20,946 nt of DNA from Amphritea sp. (GTDB lineage Bacteria; Pseudomonadota; Gammaproteobacteria; Pseudomonadales; Balneatricaceae), in NCBI GenBank assembly GCA_018067325.1, contig JAGPUU010000330.1:1-20946 (forward strand), written 5' to 3'. Of this stretch, positions 7,863 through 13,837 are shown piece after piece (the first letter of the stretch is position 1; each line of letters begins with the position of its first letter). Under the pieces are notes generated by a model. The model was not told the origin of the DNA, did no database searches, and saw only the letters and a program-made list of their open reading frames with translations. A program made the translations under genes and the position numbers.

Positions 7863-8650
7863 GCGGAGCGACGTATCGGGAGAGAGTAAAGCAGCAGGAA
7901 TTGCGCCAGCGCTGCGACCACGACAGAAGGCCCGGCAGGCGTATCAAAATTCCAGGAGGCATAGAGCCCTAGAAATACCGCTACCACACCAAGAAGACTG
8001 GCAATGACCGCCATCTGTTCTGGGGAATTGGCTAGTCGACGCGCACTGGCGGCAGGAATAATCAGCAGGGAGGTGATTAGTAATATGCCGACGACTTTCA
8101 TCGCGATAGCAATCACCACGCCGATTAACAGCATAAGCGCCAGCCGTATGCGGGTGACTGGTACGCCTTCTACCTGCGCCAACTCCTCGTTAATGGTTAC
8201 CGCCAGCAGTGGGTTCCAGAGTCGCCAGATCAGCAGCATGACAATACCGCCGCCGCCATAGATCCACAGTAGGTCGTCCGGCGTGATTGCCAGCAGGTCT
8301 CCGAACAGGTATTCCATCAGGTCTACCCTGACATCGTCTAACAGAGCAACGGCGACCAAGCCCAGCGAGAGGCTGCTATGGGCCATAATCCCTAAAAGAG
8401 TGTCGGTGGCGACCAGCTTCTGTCTTTGCAGACTAACCAGAATCAGGGCCAGGATGACACAGCAGCTGACGACGGCCAGGTTGAAGTTGATATCAAAGAG
8501 CACGCCCACGGCGATACCCAGCAGGGCTGAATGGGCCAGAGTATCACCGAAATAAGCCATGCGGCGCCATACGACAAACGAGCCTAAAGGCCCGGCTACC
8601 AACGCGACACCAACACCGCCTAGCAGGGCAAACAGAAGGAAATCAGCCAT
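7859..8650 (-). CDS. znuB: Zinc ABC transporter permease ZnuB
   Basis: A 263-residue multi-pass inner-membrane protein of the ABC-3 permease family, the usual size for ZnuB (261 in E. coli). It starts with the typical GPLGSFVVWRRMAYFGDTLAHSALLG block, has a cytoplasmic loop around LLGIMAHSSLSLGLVA, and has the E-E-LAQVEGVPV coupling segment around residues 155-163 that contacts the ATPase. It carries Zn2+ delivered by ZnuA across the membrane, powered by ZnuC. Its ATG shares one base with the znuC stop (TGATG), and its stop overlaps the dinF start, so the genes are tightly packed and probably translationally coupled. Confidence 0.95.
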   Translation of the reverse strand: MADFLLFALLGGVGVALVAGPLGSFVVWRRMAYFGDTLAHSALLGIAVGVLFDINFNLAVVSCCVILALILVSLQRQKLVATDTLLGIMAHSSLSLGLVAVALLDDVRVDLMEYLFGDLLAITPDDLLWIYGGGGIVMLLIWRLWNPLLAVTINEELAQVEGVPVTRIRLALMLLIGVVIAIAMKVVGILLITSLLIIPAASARRLANSPEQMAVIASLLGVVAVFLGLYASWNFDTPAGPSVVVAALAQFLLLYSLPIRRSA

Positions 8651-9438
8651 CAGTGGTGGCCTCCGCAGCTACTATGATCGTGTTCCTGGTCGTCATCCAA
8701 GGGGACTATGTCGCCATGTTCGTTATGCTGGTGGTTGTGGTGATGACTATACAGCGCCAGATTTTCGGCCCCTGGCACACCAAAGAGCTCGATGTAGGAT
8801 GGGTCGGTGCTGACCTGCTCCGGATGACCGGAACAGCAGATATGGCGATTCAGGCAGATCACCTGATCGGTGGCGGCCATGACCAGGTGCAGATCGTGGG
8901 AGATCATCAGCACCGAACAGTTATACCGGTCACGAATACTGGCGATAAGGTTGTAGAGCTCTATCTGACCGTTGATATCAACGCCTTGGGCCGGCTCATC
9001 CAGTACTAGCAGTTCAGGTTTGCGAAGTAGTGCCCGTGCGAGTAAAACTCGCTGCATTTCGCCACCAGACAGACTGTGGACCGACTGCTTTAACAGGGCT
9101 TCAGCTCGAACCGATTGTAATGCCTGGAGGCGATCTTCAGCGCTGGCAAAGGCGGCGGTTTTAAGAAACCGCTCTACTGTCAGCGGAAAAGTGGTATCGA
9201 TCTGCAGTTTTTGTGGCATATAGCCGATACGCAGCGTTGGCGAGCGATTAATCATCCCGCTAGTCGGGGATAGAAGCCCTAATACCGCTTTAACCAAGGT
9301 TGTTTTGCCCGCGCCATTAGGGCCGATCAGGGTGGTGATTTCTCCCTGTTTCAGCGCCATGGAAACGTTGTCGATAACTCTGTTTGCGCCAAAATGGATA
9401 TTCAGATTGGTGATTTCCACCAGGTTTGCCGGGCTCAT
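8650..9438 (-). CDS. znuC: Zinc ABC transporter ATP-binding protein ZnuC
   Basis: The start is set at the ATG at 9438, preceded by AGGAGG four bases upstream and overlapping the zur stop as ATGA; the upstream in-frame TTG at 9453 is less likely. This gives 262 residues. The Walker A motif is GPNGAGKTT, the signature is LSGGEMQR, Walker B is LLVLDEP, and the switch His lies in MISHDLH. The C-terminal tail is strongly His-rich (SHHHNHQHNEHG... EHDHSSCGGHH), as often seen in zinc-transporter components, and could bind or sense zinc. It energises ZnuB at the inner membrane and lies between zur and znuB in the same operon. Confidence 0.95.
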   Translation of the reverse strand: MSPANLVEITNLNIHFGANRVIDNVSMALKQGEITTLIGPNGAGKTTLVKAVLGLLSPTSGMINRSPTLRIGYMPQKLQIDTTFPLTVERFLKTAAFASAEDRLQALQSVRAEALLKQSVHSLSGGEMQRVLLARALLRKPELLVLDEPAQGVDINGQIELYNLIASIRDRYNCSVLMISHDLHLVMAATDQVICLNRHICCSGHPEQVSTDPSYIELFGVPGAENLALYSHHHNHQHNEHGDIVPLDDDQEHDHSSCGGHH

Positions 9439-9929
9439 ACTGCCTCCTGACAATTGGGGCAGCGTCCTAGAATTTCGATGTTTTCCTGCTCTACAGAAAA
9501 GCCAGCGTCAGCGGCAACGCTTTGAATACTGGCTTGCAGCTCGGTAGATTCAAGTTCAGCCGTCGTGCCGCAGCTCTGGCAGATCAGGAAGTAGCCGTGG
9601 TGGAAATGATCCGGGTGACTGCAGCCGATAAAGGCGTTGAGTGAGGCCAGGCGATGAACCAGCCCCTGCTCCTGCAAGAAGTCCAGCGCGCGATAGACGG
9701 TAGGTGGCGCCGAGTTAAAGCCTGCCTCTGCAATAGCCGGAAGCAGATCGTAGGCCCCCAGTGGTTTATGGCTTTGCCAAATTAGCTTGAGAACTAATTC
9801 CCGAATTTTAGTCAGCCGTTGACCGTTAGTTTTGCATAGCTGTTGAGCTTGCTGCAGTGCTGTCTTAATGCAGTGGCTATGGTCGTGGTCTGGCTGGTAA
9901 GCGATATTCTCGACGATATTGGGGGCCAT
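9435..9929 (-). CDS. zur: Zinc uptake regulator Zur (Fur family)
   Basis: A 164-residue Fur-family repressor. It matches E. coli Zur in the winged-helix recognition part (GAYDLL, then PPTVYRALDFLQEQGLVH at 75-92) and has the structural-zinc Cys pairs CQSC (117-120) and CPNC (157-160). Regulatory-zinc ligands probably include His/Cys in the CSHPDHFHH region (103-111). An N-terminal HDHSHC segment adds further possible ligands. With zinc bound it represses zinc-uptake genes. It heads the minus-strand operon and diverges from znuA across a perfect Zur-like palindrome, implying autoregulation. No clear Shine-Dalgarno sequence precedes the ATG at 9929, and no better in-frame start is visible. Confidence 0.95.
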   Translation of the reverse strand: MAPNIVENIAYQPDHDHSHCIKTALQQAQQLCKTNGQRLTKIRELVLKLIWQSHKPLGAYDLLPAIAEAGFNSAPPTVYRALDFLQEQGLVHRLASLNAFIGCSHPDHFHHGYFLICQSCGTTAELESTELQASIQSVAADAGFSVEQENIEILGRCPNCQEAV

Positions 9930-9968
9930 AATAAAAACCGGTTGATCTAATTAGTTGAACTTTTAATT

Positions 9969-9981
9969 GTTATATTATAAC
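9969..9981. promoter_or_regulatory. Zur operator palindrome overlapping divergent promoters of zur and znuA
   Basis: GTTATATTATAAC is a perfect 13-base palindrome around a central T. It matches the known gammaproteobacterial Zur core (GTTATANTATAAC). It contains a -10-like TATAAT on the minus strand for zur and a TATAAC on the plus strand for znuA (with TTGAAC at 9955-9960, 15-base spacing). Zinc-bound Zur binding here would block both directions. Confidence 0.88.
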
Positions 9982-10015
9982 TTTGCATTTCTTCGAATAA
10001 CAGTGACTTCTTCCG

Positions 10016-10966
10016 ATGCTATCCAGATTCTTTCAATATTCTGCCATTTTACTGCTGAGTACCTTGGCCAGTGCGGCACAAACCGCTCAGGCCGGTCAGG
10101 TGAAATTGCTGACCAGTATTAAGCCTGTTCAGCTAATCGCTGCCGATATGTTGGGTGAACTGGCCCAGGTAGAGGTGCTTTTGCCTCCCGGTCGTTCACC
10201 GCATCATTACTCACTAAAGCCCTCTTCTATCCGGCGGATACACAGTGCCGACCTGTTTATCTGGGGGGGCGAAGACCTTGAGTTGTTTCTAACCAAGACA
10301 GTGAGTCAGTTGGAACACCCTGCTCTGGCATTGTTAGAAGACACCGGTGATCAGGAAGCCGATACCGCTGAACATGGGGATGCACACTCTCATGACGAGA
10401 AGCATGATGAGGGGAAACATGAGCACGAACATGAAGGTGATCCGCACTTCTGGATGGCGCCTGAGCGGGCGCTGGCAGCGGCTGATAAAATCAAAGATCG
10501 GTTGGTCCTGTTATACCCCAGTGATGCGAAGCTTTATGAGCAGGCGTATGTTGATTTTGAACTACGTTTGGCGCATACCGACCAGCAGCTAAAGCAACAG
10601 CTGCAACCTGTTGATGAAGTAGGCTTTTTTGTTTTTCATGATGCGTTCAGTGGCTTCGTTGAACACTATCAGTTACGCCAGCTGGGTTACTTTACGGTAG
10701 ATCCGGGCCGCAAGCCGGGTGCGCGACGATTGACCGAGATCCGAGCAGCGCTGGAGAGTGAGCAAGCTCGCTGTATTTTTGTTGAGCCTCAATTCAAAGC
10801 ACCCGTTGTGGATAGCCTTATTCGTGGTTTGAATATTCGGGTCGGCCGTCTTGATCCCCTGGCATCGGAAACAAAAGCGGTGAGTGGGGGTTACTCTGAT
10901 TACTTACAAGCACTGGCTGATAGCTTAAGTCACTGTCTGTCAGGGGAAATAAAAGAAAAAAAGTAG
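10016..10966 (+). CDS. znuA: Periplasmic zinc-binding protein ZnuA
   Basis: A 316-residue cluster A-I substrate-binding protein with an N-terminal signal peptide (about residues 1-26, cleavage near AQA-GQV). Zinc ligands of the family are visible: His in SPHHYSLKPS (63/64), His144 in DPHFWM and His208 in FVFHDAF, plus an acidic residue near the end. Between residues about 120 and 140 there is the typical His/Asp/Glu-rich flexible loop (HGDAHSHDEKHDEGKHEHEHE) that captures zinc. It delivers Zn2+ to ZnuB/ZnuC. It is divergent from zur and controlled by the shared Zur palindrome. No good Shine-Dalgarno sequence is seen ahead of the ATG. The gene ends 54 bases before the tRNA-Leu. Confidence 0.95.
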   Translation: MLSRFFQYSAILLLSTLASAAQTAQAGQVKLLTSIKPVQLIAADMLGELAQVEVLLPPGRSPHHYSLKPSSIRRIHSADLFIWGGEDLELFLTKTVSQLEHPALALLEDTGDQEADTAEHGDAHSHDEKHDEGKHEHEHEGDPHFWMAPERALAAADKIKDRLVLLYPSDAKLYEQAYVDFELRLAHTDQQLKQQLQPVDEVGFFVFHDAFSGFVEHYQLRQLGYFTVDPGRKPGARRLTEIRAALESEQARCIFVEPQFKAPVVDSLIRGLNIRVGRLDPLASETKAVSGGYSDYLQALADSLSHCLSGEIKEKK

Positions 10967-10975
10967 TTGTTTCGC

Positions 10976-11004
10976 TTCACAAATGAAAAGGGCGTCTTTA
11001 TAAT
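10976..11004 (+). promoter_or_regulatory. Sigma-70 promoter of the tRNA-Leu gene
   Basis: TTCACA (10976-10981), a 17-base spacer and a perfect TATAAT (10999-11004), followed by a GC-rich GCGCTCC discriminator as expected for a stringently controlled stable-RNA promoter. The tRNA starts 16 bases after the -10. Confidence 0.85.
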
Positions 11005-11020
11005 GCGCTCCTCTTTCGGA

Positions 11021-11107
11021 GCAGATGTGGTGGAATTGGTAGACACGCTAGCTTCAGGTGCTAGTGCTCGTAAGGGCGTGGGAGTTCGAGTCTCCCCATC
11101 TGCACCA
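11021..11107 (+). tRNA. tRNA-Leu (anticodon CAG)
   Basis: An 87-base class II tRNA. The acceptor arm GCAGATG (11021-11027) pairs with CATCTGC (11097-11103), followed by A and an encoded CCA (11105-11107). The anticodon arm is CTAGC-TTCAGGT-GCTAG, with CAG at 11055-11057, reading CUG leucine codons. The long variable arm (around TGCTCGTAAGGGCGT) and the T arm GGGAG-TTCGAGT-CTCCC are intact. No clear intrinsic terminator follows. Confidence 0.97.
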
Positions 11108-11221
11108 ACTTACTCTCCTTACAAAGTACTTCTTATTCCCTTCTATTGAACAGTCTTCACCTATACTTACTCTTGTTGTCTTCGCATTATTTGCGCTGCC
11201 TTCCGTTGTCTGGAGAAAGTT

Positions 11222-12181
11222 ATGTCTCTATCTTGCCGTTCACTCGGTGGAACTCTTACCTTGCTCACCCTGAGTATGCTTTTCTGCGCTTTCTCTGTTA
11301 CTGCCCGCACTTTGAACGGCTTTGATCTAACCGGTAGTCTGATTTACGAAGGCCATATTGTCCCTGGCGGGCCGGGAAAAAATGGGATTCCTGCTATTGA
11401 CCAACCGGTGTTTGACCGGGCGGACGATGTTAGCTGGCTTAAGCCTGAGCAACGGGTTATCGGCGTTAATCATAATGGCATTGCCAAAGCTTACCCGCTG
11501 GCGATTCTTAACTGGCATGAGATCGTCAATGATCGCTTTGCTGCCGATCCGGTCGTTGTGACCTATTGCCCCTTGTGTGGCAGCGGCGTTGTCTATCAAG
11601 CGTTGCAGGATGGGCAGGAGCTAACGTTCGGCGTGTCGGGGTTGCTCTATAACAGCGATGTGTTGCTGTACGATCGTCAGACCGACTCACTCTGGTCGCA
11701 GCTCCACCATAGTGCTATTACCGGCCCGATGAAGGGAAAGGTCTTAGCGCAGTTGCCGTCTGTCCATACCCGTTGGGGAGCTTGGTTAAAAGATCACCCT
11801 GATACGCTGGTGTTGTCTAGAAATACCGGCGCATCTCGTGATTACACTAGGGATCCTTATAGCGGTTATGAGGACTCTAAGCTTTTGTATTTTTCAGTGG
11901 AGTTTATGAGTCAGGCGTTTCACCCTAAAGAGCGGGTGATCGGGGTGGAACTCAATGGTCGGACTAAGGCATACCCTTTTTCTGAACTGGCTAAGGGGGC
12001 GTTGAAAGGGGTGCTGGGTGATCGGTTAGGCGAGGCAGTTCTGCGAATTGAGTATAATGCAGAGCTTCAAACCGCTCGGGTGTTTCGGGGAGAGACGGAG
12101 GAGTTAGCCGTAGTGAATCTGTTTTGGTTTGCCTGGTATGGGTTTCACCCCAAGACCGAGGTTTATCGGTTAAAAGAATAA
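11222..12181 (+). CDS. DUF3179 domain-containing exported protein
   Basis: A 319-residue protein with an N-terminal signal peptide (hydrophobic residues 10-27, cleavage near TAR-TLN). The rest matches the DUF3179 family: VIGVNHNGIAKAYPLAILNWHEIVND (79-104) followed by VVVTYCPLCGSGVVYQ (111-126) with a CxxC pair (116, 119), then FGVSGLLYNSDVLLYDRQTDSLW and a repeat-like second V-IGVELNGRTKAYPFSEL block. The family's biochemical role is not established; the conserved CPLCG resembles a metal or redox site. The ATG has GGAG at a good distance. It appears to be a single-gene unit. Its stop overlaps the A-tract of the terminator serving the opposite-strand gene. Confidence 0.88.
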   Translation: MSLSCRSLGGTLTLLTLSMLFCAFSVTARTLNGFDLTGSLIYEGHIVPGGPGKNGIPAIDQPVFDRADDVSWLKPEQRVIGVNHNGIAKAYPLAILNWHEIVNDRFAADPVVVTYCPLCGSGVVYQALQDGQELTFGVSGLLYNSDVLLYDRQTDSLWSQLHHSAITGPMKGKVLAQLPSVHTRWGAWLKDHPDTLVLSRNTGASRDYTRDPYSGYEDSKLLYFSVEFMSQAFHPKERVIGVELNGRTKAYPFSELAKGALKGVLGDRLGEAVLRIEYNAELQTARVFRGETEELAVVNLFWFAWYGFHPKTEVYRLKE

Positions 12182-12186
12182 AAAAA

Positions 12187-12204
12187 GGCCACTAAAAAGT
12201 GGCC
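12187..12204 (-). terminator. Intrinsic terminator of small paralog 1
   Basis: GGCCACT (12187-12193) pairs perfectly with AGTGGCC (12198-12204) around AAAA. On the minus strand the stem is followed by a run of at least six T residues (complement of 12179-12186). On the plus strand no T-run follows, so it serves the minus-strand gene. Confidence 0.88.
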
Positions 12205-12224
12205 CAAAGGAGTCTCGTTAAGAC

Positions 12225-12419
12225 CTATGCGGTCCCGAATGAACGAGTGCTGTTAAAACTTTTTTGCTGGCGCTTTGACTTCAGCGTTTTCAGCCAGGTT
12301 GCCAGAGCGGTTAGTCGCTCAGCAAAATATTCGTTGCGAGCTTCACGACCCTGCTGCACATAGTAGGCAGTGTCAACCAGGCCGTACTCGTCAAGTTTAA
12401 TGTCAGATTCGTTGTTCAT
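12225..12419 (-). CDS. Small paralogous protein 1 (64 aa), unknown function
   Basis: The ATG at 12419 is chosen because it aligns with the start of paralog 2 and follows TTGGTGGTAAT, like the TTGGTGTGAAA of the other copy; the upstream ATG at 12440 is less likely. The protein is polar, with a probable long helix (EARNEYFAERLTALATWLKT) and a basic segment, ending in STRSFGTA. Paralog 2 (13422-13622) shares KLD, an IDT/VDT-x-YY motif, a central Trp, and the SF-x-STR-x-FGT end. No signal peptide, membrane segment or Cys is present. It is preceded by a leader of about 130 bases and a promoter matching that of paralog 2. It superficially recalls short DUF1127/YjiS-like basic proteins, but I cannot assign it. 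Confidence 0.75.
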   Translation of the reverse strand: MNNESDIKLDEYGLVDTAYYVQQGREARNEYFAERLTALATWLKTLKSKRQQKSFNSTRSFGTA

Positions 12420-12446
12420 ATTACCACCAATATAATTCATTAAAAC

Positions 12447-12460
12447 GCCACCTTAGTGGC
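12447..12460 (-). other. Leader hairpin ahead of small paralog 1
   Basis: GCCAC (12447-12451) and GTGGC (12456-12460) pair around a four-base loop. On the transcript it is followed by GTTTTAAT about 28 bases before the start codon, so it could act as a weak attenuator or translation-control structure. No equivalent hairpin was found in the leader of paralog 2. Confidence 0.4.
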
Positions 12461-12559
12461 TCGACTTGCCTGAACTGAGTACTGATAAATATGCTGAAAT
12501 GTTTAGATGATGTCAGTATATATAGTGCTTTCGGCTAGATCGTTATCAAGTTGAGATTC

Positions 12560-12588
12560 ATAATAAGGGTGTTCTGTTTAAACAACAA
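12560..12588 (-). promoter_or_regulatory. Promoter of small paralog 1
   Basis: Read on the minus strand: -35 TTGTTG (12583-12588), 17-base spacer, -10 TATTAT (12560-12565). The -35 lies in a 20-base element, AACAAACGACAGTTTTTCAG on the plus strand (12584-12603), that is repeated exactly at 13789-13808 upstream of paralog 2. Confidence 0.7.
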
Positions 12589-12611
12589 ACGACAGTTTTT
12601 CAGCCTAAAGG

Positions 12612-12624
12612 TGAATTAAATTCA
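12612..12624. promoter_or_regulatory. LysR-type T-N11-A palindrome, copy 1
   Basis: TGAATTAAATTCA is a perfect 13-base palindrome fitting the LysR T-N11-A rule. It is centred about 66 bases upstream of the expected start of transcription of paralog 1, the usual place for a LysR recognition site. The equivalent palindrome at 13817-13829 lies at the same distance from its promoter. Confidence 0.6.
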
Positions 12625-12770
12625 TGCTTCCTTGTGATCTAATGCTGTGGCGCTTTAGTGCCAGTGTGGGTACAAGACTCCTTAGCTTCCGCTCACCGGG
12701 TTACTTAACAATAATTATCCTGCTTTATAGGGTAGATAGGCTGATTCGCTTTACCTCGCAGTGCACGTAT

Positions 12771-12833
12771 TTGGGGGTGGAAAAGTCGGATTAAGCATCA
12801 AAACCAGGTTTTGATGCTTGCCTATACCCCCAA
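12771..12833. repeat. Nested palindrome/hairpin: 13-bp arms inside an 8-bp outer stem
   Basis: Bases 12793-12805 (AAGCATCAAAACC) are perfectly complementary to 12807-12819 with a single central A. Outside this, TTGGGGGT (12771-12778) pairs with ACCCCCAA (12826-12833). No T-run follows on either strand, so it is not a normal terminator. It lies about 100 bases ahead of the 131-residue protein gene and may be a structured leader, a small RNA or a mobile palindromic repeat. Confidence 0.7.
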
Positions 12834-12859
12834 TGAATCTTTGGATCCAGAGCCGAAGG

Positions 12860-12900
12860 TGATATATATCAAGCCATGGTTGTGCAGAGTAGGTACTCTG
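12860..12900. promoter_or_regulatory. Two short palindromes upstream of the 131-aa gene
   Basis: TGATATATATCA (12860-12871) is a perfect 12-base palindrome. CAGAGT (12885-12890) and ACTCTG (12895-12900) form an inverted repeat around AGGT. Both lie within 70 bases of the start at 12930 and could be operators; the binding protein is unknown. Confidence 0.4.
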
Positions 12901-12929
12901 TTACCCAGTGATTAACAGAGGTGAAAGAG

Positions 12930-13325
12930 ATGATTTCGAAGTTTTCCGATCTGCTGGATATGGTAGCTAAAGAGGATGAGCCCCAGCGCTTACTGATGCT
13001 TTTTGCAAAGGCTGAAGGTGGTTCATCAAACCCGAAGAAACAACGTAAAAAGCAGCGCGGCACTATTGAGCCTGTTATGTGTGTAGATAAGCTGCCTGAA
13101 GAGATCGAGTCTTTTACTAAGCTGGTTGCTGAAGCGGATAAGATTTCTAAAGAGTGGAATTTCATTATTGTTGCCGGTCTTGCTGGCGAGAATGGCAAGC
13201 CACCAACGACTGAAGATGCAGACCCATACTTGAATAAGATGGCAAACGGCCTGGCTATGGGTGAAGATCTGTCTCGTTATCTGATTTTTGACCGCAATGA
13301 AGACCCGATCGTAATGGAAGAGTGA
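12930..13325 (+). CDS. Conserved 131-residue protein, often labelled 'ribonucleotide reductase subunit alpha'; function unknown
   Basis: The ATG at 12930 is preferred to the GTG at 12921 because AGAGGTG lies at good spacing ahead of it. The 131-residue protein opens with ISKFSDLLDMV-x-EPQRLLMLFAKAE, has a central PVMCVDKLPEEIESFTKLV block, then EWNFIIVAGLAG and a C-terminal YLIFDRNEDPIV. I recall a proteobacterial family with these same blocks (QRLLFVFA, PVMCVDK, FDRQGEP) carrying the name above in databases. It lacks the size and the active-site Cys/radical-site features of real class I reductase large subunits, so that label looks like an inherited misnomer. It is soluble, with no signal peptide. 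It stands alone between the two small paralogs, with its own terminator. Confidence 0.85.
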   Translation: MISKFSDLLDMVAKEDEPQRLLMLFAKAEGGSSNPKKQRKKQRGTIEPVMCVDKLPEEIESFTKLVAEADKISKEWNFIIVAGLAGENGKPPTTEDADPYLNKMANGLAMGEDLSRYLIFDRNEDPIVMEE

Positions 13326-13339
13326 TTAGCCGAGATATT

Positions 13340-13365
13340 AAAAAAGCCCCATTGGGGCTTTTTTT
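13340..13365. terminator. Bidirectional intrinsic terminator after the 131-aa gene
   Basis: GCCCC (13346-13350) pairs with GGGGC (13354-13358) around ATT. It is flanked by six A residues before and seven T residues after, so it can end transcription in both directions. Confidence 0.9.
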
Positions 13366-13378
13366 GTTTCTGCAGAAT

Positions 13379-13402
13379 AAAAAAGGACCACTTTCGTGGC
13401 CC
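13379..13402 (-). terminator. Intrinsic terminator of small paralog 2
   Basis: On the minus strand GGGCCAC-GAAA-GTGGTCC forms a seven-pair stem (one G-T) with a GAAA tetraloop, followed by six T residues (complement of 13379-13384). It is similar in stem sequence and position to the terminator of paralog 1. Confidence 0.88.
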
Positions 13403-13421
13403 AAAGACGTCTCGTTTTGAC

Positions 13422-13622
13422 CTAAACGGTCCCGAATGTACGAGTGCTTTTAAAACTTTGTTTGGCAAACATCGTTGCTTTCCGGTTCTTAAACCAGGCA
13501 GAGATTGATGCGCCAAGTTCAGCCAGAGCTTCTCCGCGAAGTGCATGAGCCTGACCAATGTAGTAGTCGGTATCGATGTTATCGTGCTGATCTAGTTTAA
13601 GATTTATGTCGTAATTTTGCAT
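13422..13622 (-). CDS. Small paralogous protein 2 (66 aa), unknown function
   Basis: The ATG at 13622 follows TTGGTGTGAAA; the GTG two codons upstream is an alternative. The protein aligns with paralog 1: N-L-KLDQHDNIDTDYYIGQA, a helix with ALAELGASISAWFKNRK, and the end QSFKSTRTFGTV. It has no signal peptide, transmembrane segment or Cys; it is rich in polar and basic residues towards the C-terminus. The gene is divergent from the LysR regulator at 13838, with the promoter and a T-N11-A box between them, so regulation by that protein is likely. The C-terminal codons, the stop and the following 24 bases are nearly identical to paralog 1, while the earlier coding sequence is not. No known family assigned. 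Confidence 0.75.
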   Translation of the reverse strand: MQNYDINLKLDQHDNIDTDYYIGQAHALRGEALAELGASISAWFKNRKATMFAKQSFKSTRTFGTV

Positions 13623-13764
13623 TTTCACACCAAGAAATATTTAACTAACATCGTAATTGTTACGGCGGGTAATCTACGACTCAACCTGTTAACTTAATGT
13701 TGGATTGTCTCCAACCCCAGTTAAAACGGTGAGTTTAAGCTAGATCGCCTCTGATTTGAGGGCT

Positions 13765-13793
13765 ATACTAAGGTCGCATTACTTATAAAACAA
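13765..13793 (-). promoter_or_regulatory. Promoter of small paralog 2
   Basis: Read on the minus strand: -35 TTGTTT (13788-13793), 17-base spacer, -10 TAGTAT (13765-13770). The spacing and the flanking 20-base element (13789-13808) match the promoter of paralog 1. A shared GCTAGATCG on the plus strand (13739-13747 and 12534-12542) lies in both leaders exactly 41 bases from the 20-base element. Confidence 0.7.
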
Positions 13794-13816
13794 ACGACAG
13801 TTTTTCAGGCCAACAG

Positions 13817-13829
13817 TGAGTTATTTTCA
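13817..13829. promoter_or_regulatory. LysR-type T-N11-A box, copy 2, just before the lysR gene
   Basis: TGAGTTATTTTCA, within AGTGA-N7-TCACT, fits T-N11-A. It lies 23 bases beyond the -35 of paralog 2, the same gap as in copy 1, and nine bases ahead of the regulator's start, so binding could activate paralog 2 and repress the regulator. Confidence 0.6.
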
Positions 13830-13837
13830 CTTATGAG

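Larger units (their letters stand above)
12441..12929. other. Gene-free stretch holding regulatory DNA and palindromes
   Basis: No convincing gene lies here. From left to right it contains the leader and promoter of small paralog 1 (to 12588), a LysR-type box (12612-12624), a nested hairpin (12771-12833), and two short palindromes (12860-12871, 12885-12900) leading into the gene at 12930. Downstream of the LysR-type box there is no trace of a second regulator gene like the one following the second copy. Confidence 0.65.

Noticed and set aside
11021..11107. tRNA-Leu as an integration site for a genomic island
   Set aside because: No integrase and no repeated tRNA 3' end are visible in the window.
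12869..13198. Minus-strand open frame of 109 codons opposite the 131-aa gene
   Set aside because: It is the antisense of a conserved gene, has no good ribosome site and its Ser-rich composition is that of a shadow frame.
13277..13558. Minus-strand 93-codon frame crossing two terminators and small paralog 2
   Set aside because: It would read through two strong hairpins and overlaps the better-supported paralog in another frame.
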